The notes: generated by a model not told the origin, from the letters alone. A DNA stretch of 64,000 nucleotides from Leptospira sp. GIMC2001 (GCF_028462125.1 NZ_CP115468.1:1540112-1604111), one strand, 5' to 3'. Shown: positions 1 to 8,802, counted from the first letter of the stretch. Numbers and translations: made by a program.

Positions 1-271
1 CGAGAACGAATCCGTTTGCCTCTTTTACGAAATGCCACGAATTTAATTTATTTTCATAAGTTTCCATTATATTTGTATTAGAAGTATTAATTTTAGAACC
101 GAATGGAATCTGATTGATAATTTTTGAACTTAGTGAAGGTTTTGTTCTTATATTTAAAATATCGGCGTTAGTAAAATGGACTTCAAAGTTATCATAGATC
201 TTATTTACCGATTTATCCAGAAATATGCATGTTATTATTAGTAAAAAGATTAAGGTTGAGATTTTTTTCAT
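1..271 (-). CDS. SH3-domain exported protein (3' part off window)
   Basis: The reading frame starts at the ATG complementary to 269-271 and runs off the left edge, so only the first 90 residues are visible. They begin with a basic, hydrophobic signal segment (MKKISTLIFLLIITCIF), which may end in a weak lipobox before Cys15. About 15 residues later comes a stretch typical of bacterial SH3 (SH3b) domains, with NIRTKPSLSSKIINQIPFG followed by a W near SWHFVKEANGFV. Bacterial SH3 domains of this kind usually sit on exported envelope or cell-wall-binding proteins. The gene lies downstream of the recombinase in the same direction, separated by about 200 bases. The overall fold is fairly secure; function is unknown. 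Confidence 0.65.
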   Translation of the reverse strand, partial: MKKISTLIFLLIITCIFLDKSVNKIYDNFEVHFTNADILNIRTKPSLSSKIINQIPFGSKINTSNTNIMETYENKLNSWHFVKEANGFVL

Positions 272-470
272 GTTGATTTTATTTTTTCTTCACCAATTGC
301 AGATAACTCCTTATATCCGTTTTGCAAGAAAGGATTAAGCGGAGTTGGGCTTGTTTGGTATTGCAAGTAGTATTTAAAAAATGCGGTATAGCCGTTGTTT
401 GTTTAAAACTTGGCTTTTTTCCGCTACTATACTGCAGTAAAATGAGTATATGCGTAATTGTAAATTGAAA

Positions 471-1592
471 TTAATCTAGATCTAGGGGGCTCGGAATATT
501 CTGGAGTTCTGTTTTAGATATTTGTGCGTAACGTTCGGTGGTACGAACGGACTCATGTCCAAGTAATTTTTGAATATGACGAATTCCCGTTCCGGCTTCT
601 AGTAAATGAGTAGCGAAGGCATGACGAAGGGAATGAAAACTCACCTTTTTTTGAATCTGAATTGAGTTTCTTGCATTTTCGAAGATTTTTTCGGCTGTGC
701 GGGTAGAAAGATGAGTATTTGGATATTGACCTGGAAATAAGTATATATTTGAATTGCGTTGTTCGATCTGGCGGTATTTGTCATATAAGATCGAAATTTT
801 CTTAGAGAAGGGAACAATCCTATCTTTTTTACCCTTTGCTTCTTTGATGTGAATGATTTTTCTATTTAGATCAATATCGGATATTTTGAGGGAGACTATT
901 TCGCTAAGACGCATACCTGTTGAATAGGTAAGAAGAATAAGTAGCTTATGCTTTAGATTGGGCAAAGATTTAGCCAATTGAAAAACCTCAGATCGGGAAA
1001 GTACTTCAGGCAAAGTTTTTTCTTTTTTAGGATATTTAATTTCCTCGGGGAAAGGTTTTTTGAGACATTCTTTCCAGAAAAAACGAAGTGCTTGAATCGC
1101 CGAACGAATGGACGATGATTTCAGTTTTTTTTCAAAACGGCAGTGATCGAGATAGGTTTTTATTTTAGATTCATCAACATTTCTGTAGGCAAAGCGATCC
1201 TTATTGTCTAAATTTGGAATAGCCCATTGATAAAATAGTCGGATCTGAGTATTATAGGTTTGAATGGTTCTTCGACTATAGTTTTGTATCAACAGTCCTC
1301 TCAATGATCTCCACAACAGAGCTTCCAAAGAATACACGATCTGACTACCAAATCGTTGTTCCAATTCGATAGGGAAATCTCTAATATCCGAATGAATCCA
1401 GATTCTCTCGCTAGGTGTCCATCGCGCTTTTTTATACTTAAGAAACTCAATGATTTCAGGATTGTATTCAATGGAAACGGAACAGACTCGAGTAAATTTC
1501 TGTAGCGGGAAATCAACGAATATATACATATGTTTAGTATGTATTCTGTTCGAAAAAAAAGCAAATGAAAAATTGAGATAGCTCCGCCCCAT
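471..1592 (-). CDS. tyrosine recombinase / XerD-like integrase
   Basis: This 373-residue protein is a site-specific tyrosine recombinase. A core-binding, SAM-like helical domain covers about residues 90-185 and the catalytic domain about 195-360. The catalytic set is complete: Arg228 (TGMRLSE), Lys near 253 (AKGKKDR), His320-x-x-Arg323 (FHSLRHAF), His346 (LLGHES) and nucleophile Tyr355 (TTERYAQ). It lacks the extra helix insert of integron integrases between the Lys and HxxR boxes, although the ATHLLEAGTGIRHIQKLLGH segment resembles that group. Residues 1-85 form an unfamiliar N-terminal extension. The start is uncertain: Met22 is an alternative, and neither site has a good Shine-Dalgarno. 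An inverted repeat overlaps the first ATG. It is probably active, and its substrate site is unknown. Confidence 0.9.
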   Translation of the reverse strand: MGRSYLNFSFAFFSNRIHTKHMYIFVDFPLQKFTRVCSVSIEYNPEIIEFLKYKKARWTPSERIWIHSDIRDFPIELEQRFGSQIVYSLEALLWRSLRGLLIQNYSRRTIQTYNTQIRLFYQWAIPNLDNKDRFAYRNVDESKIKTYLDHCRFEKKLKSSSIRSAIQALRFFWKECLKKPFPEEIKYPKKEKTLPEVLSRSEVFQLAKSLPNLKHKLLILLTYSTGMRLSEIVSLKISDIDLNRKIIHIKEAKGKKDRIVPFSKKISILYDKYRQIEQRNSNIYLFPGQYPNTHLSTRTAEKIFENARNSIQIQKKVSFHSLRHAFATHLLEAGTGIRHIQKLLGHESVRTTERYAQISKTELQNIPSPLDLD

Positions 1593-1607
1593 CAGTTACA
1601 ACTGATG
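1590..1607. repeat. inverted repeat over the recombinase start
   Basis: CATCAGT-TACA-ACTGATG is a perfect 7-bp inverted repeat with a 4-base centre. Its left arm contains the start codon of the recombinase gene. It could be an operator for autoregulation, a hairpin that occludes translation initiation, or an accessory recombination site. The sequence shows only the symmetry. Confidence 0.5.
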
Positions 1608-1782
1608 AAAAATAGAACTTATATTAGTTTTAGGTTCATCTGAGTCAAGTAAGCAAAAGAATTTTTATATGACTTTTTTCAAAATTAATCGTTGAATAAA
1701 ACGCTCTGCGAAAAGCGAATATTCTGATCAACTTTTTTAAATATTTGGGGTGAAAATTATTGGAAAACAACTACTGATATTT

Positions 1783-1816
1783 TTCGCAGAATCACAACAA
1801 GCAAAGATTCTGCGAA
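1783..1816. repeat. 11-bp perfect inverted repeat, candidate recombination site or terminator
   Basis: The arms TTCGCAGAATC (1783-1793) and GATTCTGCGAA (1806-1816) are perfect reverse complements, separated by 12 bases. The sub-motif TCTGCGAA occurs again at 1705-1712, inside a looser stem-loop bounded by GTTGA (1691) and TCAAC (about 1731). Neither strand has a T-run after the stem, so a standard intrinsic terminator is unlikely. The location between the recombinase start and the 3' end of the next gene suits a tyrosine-recombinase core site, but the 12-base centre is longer than the usual 6-8. Confidence 0.45.
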
Positions 1817-1852
1817 TATGAGATTAGAATTTTAAATCGAACGAAAATTTCA

Positions 1853-2293
1853 TTAACGAATCTTAGATTTTACTAGAGTCTCAATTCCAGCTTTTTGGAC
1901 TTGGTAGACAAAATAGGATCTTCCTGAATTGGGTTGAGACTTGGTTGTAATCTTACCTGATTCCGCAATTTCTTTGATTTCTTTCTTACCTTCTTGTGAG
2001 AGGGCGGTTTTTGGATAAGATAGCATAACTTGTACGGCTTTTTTCTTGGCTACAGAAAGAGCTTCTGACTCGGCCTGAGATGGATCATCTTTTAAAGAAG
2101 AAACAACAATTTGAAAAGTGGAACTATTGATAAAGCCTTCTGGCAATTTTTCAAATCCATCCTGTTCTTGAGCAACTGGTTTCGATTCTTCCAAAACTGT
2201 TTTGTTGGTTGAATCTTTTGGTGGTTTTGTGTCCTGGCTTTTGCATTGATAAAAAAGGATAGCAACGGTTAGTAATGTGATTAAAATTCTCAT
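1853..2293 (-). CDS. putative lipoprotein, LPP20-like
   Basis: The 146-residue product has a signal peptide ending in a loose spirochaetal lipobox before Cys17 (ILFYQC), an acidic and Pro-rich spacer, and a small domain with GFINSSTFQIVV followed by an amphipathic helix rich in Ala and Lys (SEALSVAKKKAVQVML). That strand-then-helix pattern resembles the LPP20/LipL-type domains of small spirochaete lipoproteins, but I assign it by appearance only. Its ATG overlaps the stop of the upstream gene (ATGA), so the two are translationally coupled. The upstream neighbour carries a related GFISRDFFQIVV segment, which makes the pair look like diverged tandem paralogues. It probably faces the periplasm or the cell surface. 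Confidence 0.65.
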   Translation of the reverse strand: MRILITLLTVAILFYQCKSQDTKPPKDSTNKTVLEESKPVAQEQDGFEKLPEGFINSSTFQIVVSSLKDDPSQAESEALSVAKKKAVQVMLSYPKTALSQEGKKEIKEIAESGKITTKSQPNSGRSYFVYQVQKAGIETLVKSKIR

Positions 2294-3081
2294 AGTTCCT
2301 CTGTTTGGAGTTCGTCCTTGTCTTTTTTCTTTTTTTTGTATTCGGGTTTTATAAAAATTTTAGATTTTTCAATTTTTTCGTAAAGCCCCTTTTTTGCTAC
2401 TCGGTAAATAAATTTGCATTTCTCCTTTGGGGTGTAGTCTTCTTTGTAAAGCATATAGGAATCAATAAACCAGGCAAATTCCCCTCTAAGCGCAAGCAAG
2501 GTTCGCTCTGAGAATTCTTCTTCTGATAATTCTTGAGCCTGACGATTTTGACCAGAATTTTGGCCTTGGATACCAGAGTTATTTGCATTATTCGAATTAT
2601 TTGTGTTTGATGTATTCCCAGTTGTTCCAGTTGCTTGATTGTTATTTGTCTGGTTGGTTTGATTCGAATTTTGCTGATTTGATTGCTGGCCAGGAGCCTG
2701 AGGGAGGTTTGATGTTTGTCCGGATGGGGCAAGTTTACTAAAGGATTTTCCATCATTACCCAATGAATTGATTCCTTTCCAGCGCGTATCATTTTCCGTT
2801 TTGTAAACATTGAAGAGAATTGGAATGGTTTTCTCATTTCGAATCAATACGGATCTTCTCTTACAATCTTCTCTTTTTTGTTGGATTGGAATCTCTTTTT
2901 TCGTCTTATCCACATCGACAACAATTTGGAAAAAATCCCTAGATATGAAACCATTGTGTTCTTCATTGCCTAATGGTTTGATGCGAAAATTTGGATCTGC
3001 GGGCTTAATAAAAGAACAATTTATTATAAAAAATAAATTGACAATTGTGATAGTTTGAAATAAATTATTTACCGTTGACAT
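2290..3081 (-). CDS. putative lipoprotein with Asn/Gln/Thr-rich linker
   Basis: I place the start at the ATG at 3081, which puts Cys22 (FFIINC) at a typical lipoprotein distance; the frame is open upstream to 3159 and Met at 3093 is also possible. No start has a convincing Shine-Dalgarno. The N-terminal part carries GFISRDFFQIVVDV, matching the next gene, and a Cys/Arg-rich segment (KREDCKRRSVLI). The middle is a strikingly low-complexity linker of about 65 residues built from N, Q, T, S and G, and the C-terminal part ends in a Lys-rich tail. The 5'-proximal position and ATGA overlap indicate an operon with the downstream paralogue. Function is unknown; the split of the folded domain by a linker is unusual. 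Confidence 0.6.
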   Translation of the reverse strand: MSTVNNLFQTITIVNLFFIINCSFIKPADPNFRIKPLGNEEHNGFISRDFFQIVVDVDKTKKEIPIQQKREDCKRRSVLIRNEKTIPILFNVYKTENDTRWKGINSLGNDGKSFSKLAPSGQTSNLPQAPGQQSNQQNSNQTNQTNNNQATGTTGNTSNTNNSNNANNSGIQGQNSGQNRQAQELSEEEFSERTLLALRGEFAWFIDSYMLYKEDYTPKEKCKFIYRVAKKGLYEKIEKSKIFIKPEYKKKKKDKDELQTEEL

Positions 3082-3256
3082 TGAGGGAACCATGAACACT
3101 GCAATTGAAACACTACCATATTTCCTGACTATCCTAGTTTCGTCACCGCTCCTAGGCATTTTCTGTTATTGTTTCTATCAGGTTTGGCTTCGCAAGTAAT
3201 ATTCAAACCTTCAATAAAGAAAGCGACAATCCATTCCTTTCCCGTATTCTGGCTCT

Positions 3257-4840
3257 GTGAGACAGATCTATAAATTTTTATTATCAGCGTTAGTTATATG
3301 CATTCCACTCTCTGGAATTGTATCCGATGATCTTTTCAAACAAGTTTCGATTGATCTTGAAAAAAAGATAAAAACCGTCGAGTTTGAAAATGGTCTTCGT
3401 TTGATTATGGTGCAAAGAAATGAATCTCCAACGATCGCAATCTATACAAAATTTCTAGTGGGTGCAGTTGATGAGACTCCCGAGATATCAGGTACGGCCC
3501 ACTTGCTTGAACATATGCTTTTTAAAGGTACTCCCAATGTTGGAACTAGGGATTATGCTCGTGAGAAAAAATACCAAGATCAAATCGAAGTATGGGGTTC
3601 TCGGCTGGATAAACTTCGCCTAGAAGAAAAATCATATAAGGAAAAAGGAATTCTCGTTCCAAAAGATTTGTCTGATAAAATTACAGCCCAGTCTCGACGC
3701 TTAAGGAATCTAGAAAAATTACAAAATGAATTTATTATAAAAAGCGAAGATTCTTATATTTATGAACAGAATGGCGAAGTTGGATTCAATGCATATACTT
3801 CCCAAGATGTAACCAATTACCAGATCCAACTTCCTTCGAATCGTCTTGAAATATGGGCTAAGATGGAAAGTGATCGATTGAAAAATCCAATCCTTCGCGA
3901 ATACTATACAGAGCGAGACGTTGTAATTGAAGAGAGAAGAATGCGGACAGAAAATTCTGGTGCGGGTTTGCTTCGAGAGCGTTTTATGTCTGTTGCAATG
4001 GAGGCTCACCCATATCGCAGACCTGTTATCGGTTATCCATCCGTGATTCCATTTTTGGATATTTTTGAAACCAAGGAATTTTTCAGGAAGAATTATCATT
4101 CAGGCAATATGGTAATTACGATCGTTGGTCAGTTGGATTTTGAGAATACAGAATCAATTGTTCGGAAATATTTTTCTGATTTAGCTCGTGGTGAGAAAAG
4201 AAAGGAGATCAAGATCTCAGAAATCCAATCTAGCGGAGCTAAGAAAGTTGAAGTTTTCTATCCAGCTGGTGAATCCATTCTTATGGGTTGGCGTAAACCT
4301 ACAATTCCACATCCTGATAATTCAGCCTTTGATATGTTAGATGCAATTCTCGCAAAAGGCTCTACTTCTAGACTTTATAAAAGATTGGTTTTGGATGCAA
4401 ATCTCTGTTCGGAAGTCAATGCATCCAATGGTTATCCTGGAGAAAGATATACAAATATTTTTCTAATATCTATGAGAAATAACCAAGGAGCTGACACTTC
4501 AGAAATAGAATCTATTGTCTGGGAAGAAATAGAAAAAATTGCCAAGGACGGAGTGAATCCAGAAGAAATCCAAAAAGTAAAAAATGATGCAATATCTGAT
4601 TTCTTTCGCTATCTAGATTCTAATGGCTCTCTTGCCGATTCTCTCGGATACTATGCATTGGTCACAGGAGATTGGAGAAATTTATTTCGTATTTATGACC
4701 AAATGAATTCAGTAACTTCACTAGATTTACAAAGAGTAGCTAGCATCTATCTCAAACGAGATAATGTGACGATTGGATATTTAAAAGATCCAAGACTTCA
4801 AGCTAAGAACCTAAAAGAAAATGATAAAGGAAAGAAGTGA
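3257..4840 (+). CDS. M16 family zinc metallopeptidase (catalytic partner)
   Basis: The 527-residue protein begins with a signal peptide (about residues 1-22) and has the inverted zinc motif HLLEH at 82-86 in the setting SGTAHLLEHMLFKGT. The third zinc ligand is probably the Glu in VVIEER. Between the zinc motif and the conserved GFNAYTSQDVTNY strand lies an insertion much longer than in classical M16 enzymes: about 70 charged residues predicted to be helical or coiled-coil. The GTG start at 3257 has no good ribosome-binding site. The stop overlaps the next gene, a second M16-like protein without the zinc motif, which is the usual active/inactive pairing of bacterial M16B peptidases. It probably degrades peptides in the periplasm. 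Confidence 0.88.
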   Translation: MRQIYKFLLSALVICIPLSGIVSDDLFKQVSIDLEKKIKTVEFENGLRLIMVQRNESPTIAIYTKFLVGAVDETPEISGTAHLLEHMLFKGTPNVGTRDYAREKKYQDQIEVWGSRLDKLRLEEKSYKEKGILVPKDLSDKITAQSRRLRNLEKLQNEFIIKSEDSYIYEQNGEVGFNAYTSQDVTNYQIQLPSNRLEIWAKMESDRLKNPILREYYTERDVVIEERRMRTENSGAGLLRERFMSVAMEAHPYRRPVIGYPSVIPFLDIFETKEFFRKNYHSGNMVITIVGQLDFENTESIVRKYFSDLARGEKRKEIKISEIQSSGAKKVEVFYPAGESILMGWRKPTIPHPDNSAFDMLDAILAKGSTSRLYKRLVLDANLCSEVNASNGYPGERYTNIFLISMRNNQGADTSEIESIVWEEIEKIAKDGVNPEEIQKVKNDAISDFFRYLDSNGSLADSLGYYALVTGDWRNLFRIYDQMNSVTSLDLQRVASIYLKRDNVTIGYLKDPRLQAKNLKENDKGKK

Positions 4841-6345
4841 GTTATAATATGAATATATTATTTAAAAATTTAAAAAATCATTCTAAATTTTTTTTCCAAA
4901 CAAAAATGATCTACTTCAATCTTTTAGTTTTGATCGGTTTACTATTATTCGGAACTTTTGGAATTCTCGAAGCAAATGGAAGAGCCATGGGAGAATTTGT
5001 AAAAGATATCAAATTCCCAAGTTTGAATTTTGTTTTTCCAAAAATTGAAAGAACAAAAATCAATAATGAAGCTGAAATTTTAAGCCTAACTTCTAATGAG
5101 TTCCCACTTACCTACATGGAATTTCATTTTTATTCGGGTGATCAATTGGATTTACCTTTAGAAGCAGGACCATTGCTGTATGGATCTTGGAAATTAGGTG
5201 GAACTTCCAAATTCCCGGATTCCAAATTTCAAGAGAAATTAGAATTCCTTGGTGCAAAAATCAATCTATCAGGACATTTTGAAAAGGTTGTATTATCAAT
5301 TTCTTATCTGTCTCGTGATGAAGAAGAAATTTTTGCATTGCTTGAAGATTGGTTGATCAATCCAAGATTAGAAGAGCGTAATGTTGCAACAGTTCGCAAG
5401 CAACTTGCCGAAGCCTTATATAGAAGAAACGATTCGGTTCCAGGAATTGGAATGCGCAAAGCAAAAGAATTTATTTATGGAGATCACTTAAGGGGAAAAA
5501 CAGAACAATTGAGTTCTCTTAATTCTGTCTCTATTCAACAAATCAAAGAATTCCATTCTAGAGTATTGAATGCATCTAAGATTTACGTCACAGTAAGTGG
5601 TGATGGCAATCCTTCATCATTGACAACTCGTGTGAAATCTTTTCTTGCTAAGACGAGTCAAAAGAAATCAAAATTGAGCAAGGATGTTCAGTATGATGAT
5701 TTGCTAAAAAGTATAAAGTCTAAAGATAAATCTATTCGATTGATCGATAAAGAAACCAATCAATCTATGGTTTTACTAACAGGTATTATGCCCGAACACA
5801 ATCATCCTGATTTCTATGCGATACAAGTTCTAAATTATATTTTGGGTGGCGGTGGTTTCAATTCCTATATGATGACTGAGATTCGAAACAATAGGGGTCT
5901 TGCATATTCTTCAGCAAGCCAAATAAGTTTTGAAAGGACTCATGGAGTTTTTACTGCTTATACGCTAACCAAGAATGAATCAGTTGCAGAAGTATTATCT
6001 TTGATGAAGTCAATTCTTTCATTGAATACTGTAAACAATATCAAGCAAGATGAATTGGTTCGCGCACAGAATGCTATTGTGAATCAATTTGTTTTTCTTT
6101 TCGATTCTAACAAAAAGATTCTTACAAACCAAGTAAGATTTATGGATCATGATATGCCCGAAGGTTACCTGGAAGGCTTTCGGTCTAAAATAGAATCGGT
6201 GAGTTTGGATGATTTGAAGCGAGTGGGGGAAATGTACTTTCAACCTCAAAACTTTCGAACCATCATAGTTGGTCCAAAATCAATTGGCAAAGATCTAGCC
6301 AATGAAAAAATTCAAGTAAGTCAACCAGAGGATATTTTGCGTTAG
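4837..6345 (+). CDS. M16 family protein lacking the zinc motif (partner subunit)
   Basis: This 502-residue product has the M16 fold but no HxxEH. The equivalent position reads GPLLYGSWKLGGTSKFPD, with no zinc ligands. Later M16 landmarks remain, such as LNYILGGGGFNSYMMTEIRNNRGLAYS, which matches the RxxGLAY region of the C-terminal half. A hydrophobic segment around residues 24-45 is a signal anchor or signal peptide. The GTG start overlaps the stop of the upstream M16 gene; an ATG 12 bases later is an alternative. Known M16B pairs work as a heterodimer with one catalytic and one binding subunit, and I infer the same here. Its stop overlaps the start of the next gene. Confidence 0.85.
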   Translation: MSYNMNILFKNLKNHSKFFFQTKMIYFNLLVLIGLLLFGTFGILEANGRAMGEFVKDIKFPSLNFVFPKIERTKINNEAEILSLTSNEFPLTYMEFHFYSGDQLDLPLEAGPLLYGSWKLGGTSKFPDSKFQEKLEFLGAKINLSGHFEKVVLSISYLSRDEEEIFALLEDWLINPRLEERNVATVRKQLAEALYRRNDSVPGIGMRKAKEFIYGDHLRGKTEQLSSLNSVSIQQIKEFHSRVLNASKIYVTVSGDGNPSSLTTRVKSFLAKTSQKKSKLSKDVQYDDLLKSIKSKDKSIRLIDKETNQSMVLLTGIMPEHNHPDFYAIQVLNYILGGGGFNSYMMTEIRNNRGLAYSSASQISFERTHGVFTAYTLTKNESVAEVLSLMKSILSLNTVNNIKQDELVRAQNAIVNQFVFLFDSNKKILTNQVRFMDHDMPEGYLEGFRSKIESVSLDDLKRVGEMYFQPQNFRTIIVGPKSIGKDLANEKIQVSQPEDILR

Positions 6346-7187
6346 TGGATCTTGCTTTTTTTGAATATGGCGAAATAAAAGTATCTGGTTATTCGGAGGG
6401 CGGGATTCGAACTTCCGTGTTCTGGCCAAGCTTGAGTCTTATCTTTGATATGGGTAACACCTATCCAGGTCAGATTCAGTATGACAATCTTTTGCTTACG
6501 CATTCTCATTTGGATCATTTTGCTGGGATGCCTTATTATGTGTCGCAGCGTTCCTTGCAAAGATTAAAGCCTCCTAATATTTATGTTCCGGAAGCGATTT
6601 ACGACAAGGTGAGTAAGCTTCTTGAAATTTATGCAGAATTGGAAAATTTTCCGTATAAACTGAATTTGGTGAAAGCGCGACATGGTGAGCGATTTCCTAT
6701 CAATAAGCAATTTAGTTTCTCTGCGCATCCAACATTTCACAGAGTACCAAGTCAAGGATATACTGTGTATGAGTCAAAATACAAGCTTCGTCCCGAATAC
6801 CAAAACTTAGATGGTGCTGCAATTAAGCAACTCCGCGAAAATCAAACTCAAGTGACAGAGTTGATTGAATTACCAATTTTTAGTTTTTCGGGTGATACAA
6901 AGATTGAATATGTTTTGGAAAATGACGATGTTAGTCGATCAAAGGTTCTTTTTTTAGAATGTACTTATATTGATGATAAAAAAAAGACAGCTGATGCAAG
7001 AGAGTGGGGACATATCCATTTGGATGAAATCGCTCACTATGCTGATTCTTTTAAAAATGAGAAACTCGTTCTTATACATTTCTCACCTCGTTACAGTTAT
7101 AAACAAATACGAGAAACCGTAAAAAATAAATTGCCATCTTCTCTCTATGATCGCGTTGAATTATTCTTACCTTCTAAGAAGAAATGA
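6345..7187 (+). CDS. metallo-beta-lactamase-fold hydrolase, RNase Z-like
   Basis: The 280-residue protein has the MBL signature HSHLDH (about residue 53) for two metals, a conserved FSGDT and a late His in LIHFSPRYS. The spacing and the FSPRYS ending are typical of the tRNase Z/ElaC-like branch rather than glyoxalase II or lactamases. It could process the 3' ends of tRNA precursors, but it lacks a clearly recognisable long exosite arm, so a general phosphodiesterase role is also possible. It is cytoplasmic with no signal peptide. The GTG start shares its G with the TAG of the preceding gene, and the 3' end overlaps the following ATG, so the genes form one operon. Confidence 0.75.
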   Translation: MDLAFFEYGEIKVSGYSEGGIRTSVFWPSLSLIFDMGNTYPGQIQYDNLLLTHSHLDHFAGMPYYVSQRSLQRLKPPNIYVPEAIYDKVSKLLEIYAELENFPYKLNLVKARHGERFPINKQFSFSAHPTFHRVPSQGYTVYESKYKLRPEYQNLDGAAIKQLRENQTQVTELIELPIFSFSGDTKIEYVLENDDVSRSKVLFLECTYIDDKKKTADAREWGHIHLDEIAHYADSFKNEKLVLIHFSPRYSYKQIRETVKNKLPSSLYDRVELFLPSKKK

Positions 7188-7927
7188 AAAAATCTGGAAC
7201 TATTTTTATTCAAGAACTAGAATCATATATGAATGAGAATCTTGTAATGAGATCTCATCCGATTTTTGATGAAATAGAAAAATGGGCAATTTCAGAATCC
7301 ATTCCAATTTTGAGTCCTGTGTCTGGTGCAATCCTCTCTCAGTTGGTTTCTTGGATTCGACCGAAATCAATATTGGAATTGGGAATGGGTGCAGGCTATT
7401 CACTTTTTTGGATGCTCTTAGGAATCATCAATAGCCATTCTTTTGAAAGCCAATCGGATACTGGTAGAAAAATTTCAAATGGTGATATCAGTTCTGTTCA
7501 AGATATCGAAGCTATAAAAATTCTCTCAGTTGATCGCAATCAAGCCTTCGTTCAGAAAGTTGAAGCATTGTGGAAATCGAGTGATTTCAAAAGAGTGCAG
7601 AATGTTCGTTTCCATTGTGGATGGATTTTGGATGATATAAAAGCTGGTCTGATTCCATTAGATGGTTGGGATCTAATATTTATTGACTGCGACAAAGTTG
7701 CCTATCCGGAAATTTTGAGATTAATTTTGAATCGAAAACAAACATATCCGAATCATAAGTTTAACTTAATATTTGATAATGTTTTATGGCATGGAAGAAT
7801 TTTGGATACTTCGTCAACTAAACCTTCTGATTTGGCAATGAGGGAATTTCTTGCAATGATTCACAATGAAAATCTTAATTTCACGTTGATTCCGTCTGGA
7901 GACGGACTTTTGTATGTGGAACTCTAG
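7184..7927 (+). CDS. SAM-dependent O-methyltransferase, family 3
   Basis: The 247-residue protein is a class I methyltransferase of the COMT-like family 3. SAM-binding motif I reads ILELGMGAGYS, the acidic metal-binding segment reads DLIFIDCDKVAYPEIL, and the characteristic DNVLWHGRI follows. Metal-dependent members methylate catechols, and bacterial members of this group include the tRNA wobble-uridine enzyme TrmR. The MBL neighbour would fit a tRNA role, though weakly. A stretch of about 30 residues after motif I is longer than usual. The ATG overlaps the previous stop by four bases. No signal peptide is present, so it acts in the cytoplasm. Confidence 0.8.
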   Translation: MKKSGTIFIQELESYMNENLVMRSHPIFDEIEKWAISESIPILSPVSGAILSQLVSWIRPKSILELGMGAGYSLFWMLLGIINSHSFESQSDTGRKISNGDISSVQDIEAIKILSVDRNQAFVQKVEALWKSSDFKRVQNVRFHCGWILDDIKAGLIPLDGWDLIFIDCDKVAYPEILRLILNRKQTYPNHKFNLIFDNVLWHGRILDTSSTKPSDLAMREFLAMIHNENLNFTLIPSGDGLLYVEL

Positions 7928-7971
7928 AAAAAAGTTTGATCTGAAATAGCAGTCGGATCTAAATTGACACT

Positions 7972-8742
7972 ATGTCTCTATCCAATTATTCAAAATTTAG
8001 CTTTTCTGCTCTCTTTCTTCTTTTGTTAACAAGTTCCGTACTAGCTCAAGAGGCTACACCTCCAGAATCTAGTAAGGATGGAGATGGAAAAGAATCCAGA
8101 GAAGAACTTGATAAAAAGAATTCTGCATCATATTTAGAAAAAGCTCAATATAGAAATATTTCATTTGTTTTTAAAGATAGATTGTTGCAGGATTTACGAT
8201 CTCTACAGGTAATCGTTGGCAATTTTGGAGATGAAGTTCCAGGCTCGAAAGAAGAATTAGAAACCCTAGAAAAAGACTATCAAATTGGAATTCGTTATCA
8301 TTATAGAAGAGCGTACGTTGTGTCCGGTAAGAATTTTCTATCGGTTTATAAAAAGTCAGAAAATCTTTTCCAGAAGTTTGCTCTACTCTATGAAAGACAA
8401 GCTGAAGAACTGTTGATATCAAGTGTAGATGAATTATCTAAGCTTGAACAGGATGAAATTCGTCGAGAAAAGACAAGTGAGAGGCAATCTCGATATAGAG
8501 ATATGGAAGAAGCAAAATTTAAACTCAATCTTGCATATTTCCAAATGGCTCGCGGAGATGAAATGATCCGCGATCGAAGATATTCCGATGCTCTCGTACA
8601 TTTTCGTTTGGCGAAAGATTTTGCAATCAAGCTTTCTTCTGATTTGGAATTGAATGACGATAAGAAGAAAGATCTTTTGAACAAAAACAATAAGCATCTT
8701 GCAGATAATAGAAACCGACTTTTTTCAAAATCTGCAGATTGA
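7972..8742 (+). CDS. secreted helical protein of unknown function
   Basis: The 256-residue product starts with a clear signal peptide that ends near VLAQE (about residue 26). An acidic, low-complexity spacer follows, and the rest is almost entirely charged helix. The C-terminal third (LNLAYFQMARGDEMIRDRRYSDALVHFRLAKDF) looks like a TPR-type helical pair. Similar designs appear at 33222-34181, 34174-34830 and 47136-47837. Proteins of this style are common in Leptospira, where some coat the periplasmic flagella, but I see no motif that assigns this one. It is the last gene of the plus-strand unit and is followed by a hairpin shared with the converging gene. Confidence 0.6.
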   Translation: MSLSNYSKFSFSALFLLLLTSSVLAQEATPPESSKDGDGKESREELDKKNSASYLEKAQYRNISFVFKDRLLQDLRSLQVIVGNFGDEVPGSKEELETLEKDYQIGIRYHYRRAYVVSGKNFLSVYKKSENLFQKFALLYERQAEELLISSVDELSKLEQDEIRREKTSERQSRYRDMEEAKFKLNLAYFQMARGDEMIRDRRYSDALVHFRLAKDFAIKLSSDLELNDDKKKDLLNKNNKHLADNRNRLFSKSAD

Positions 8743-8749
8743 AAACATT

Positions 8750-8773
8750 CGGGAGCTCATCATAATGCTCCCG
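8750..8773. terminator. hairpin between converging genes
   Basis: CGGGAGC (8750-8756) pairs with GCTCCCG (8767-8773) around a 10-base loop. On the minus strand a short T-rich stretch follows (AATGTTTTC). The position between the converging ends at 8742 and 8803 suits a terminator working mainly for the minus-strand operon. Confidence 0.55.
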
Positions 8774-8802
8774 AGAACTTGTCATGGATGAACTAGATCT
8801 TT

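Noticed and set aside
1690..1731. Integron attC-like imperfect hairpin beside the recombinase
   Set aside because: The GTT/AAC boxes are in the wrong order for attC, no gene cassettes follow, and the recombinase lacks the integron-specific insert.
6395..6420. A stretch resembling the T-arm of a tRNA in reverse complement (GGCGGGATTCGAAC)
   Set aside because: The T-stem does not pair, no anticodon arm or acceptor stem can be drawn, and it lies in the well-supported MBL-fold coding sequence.
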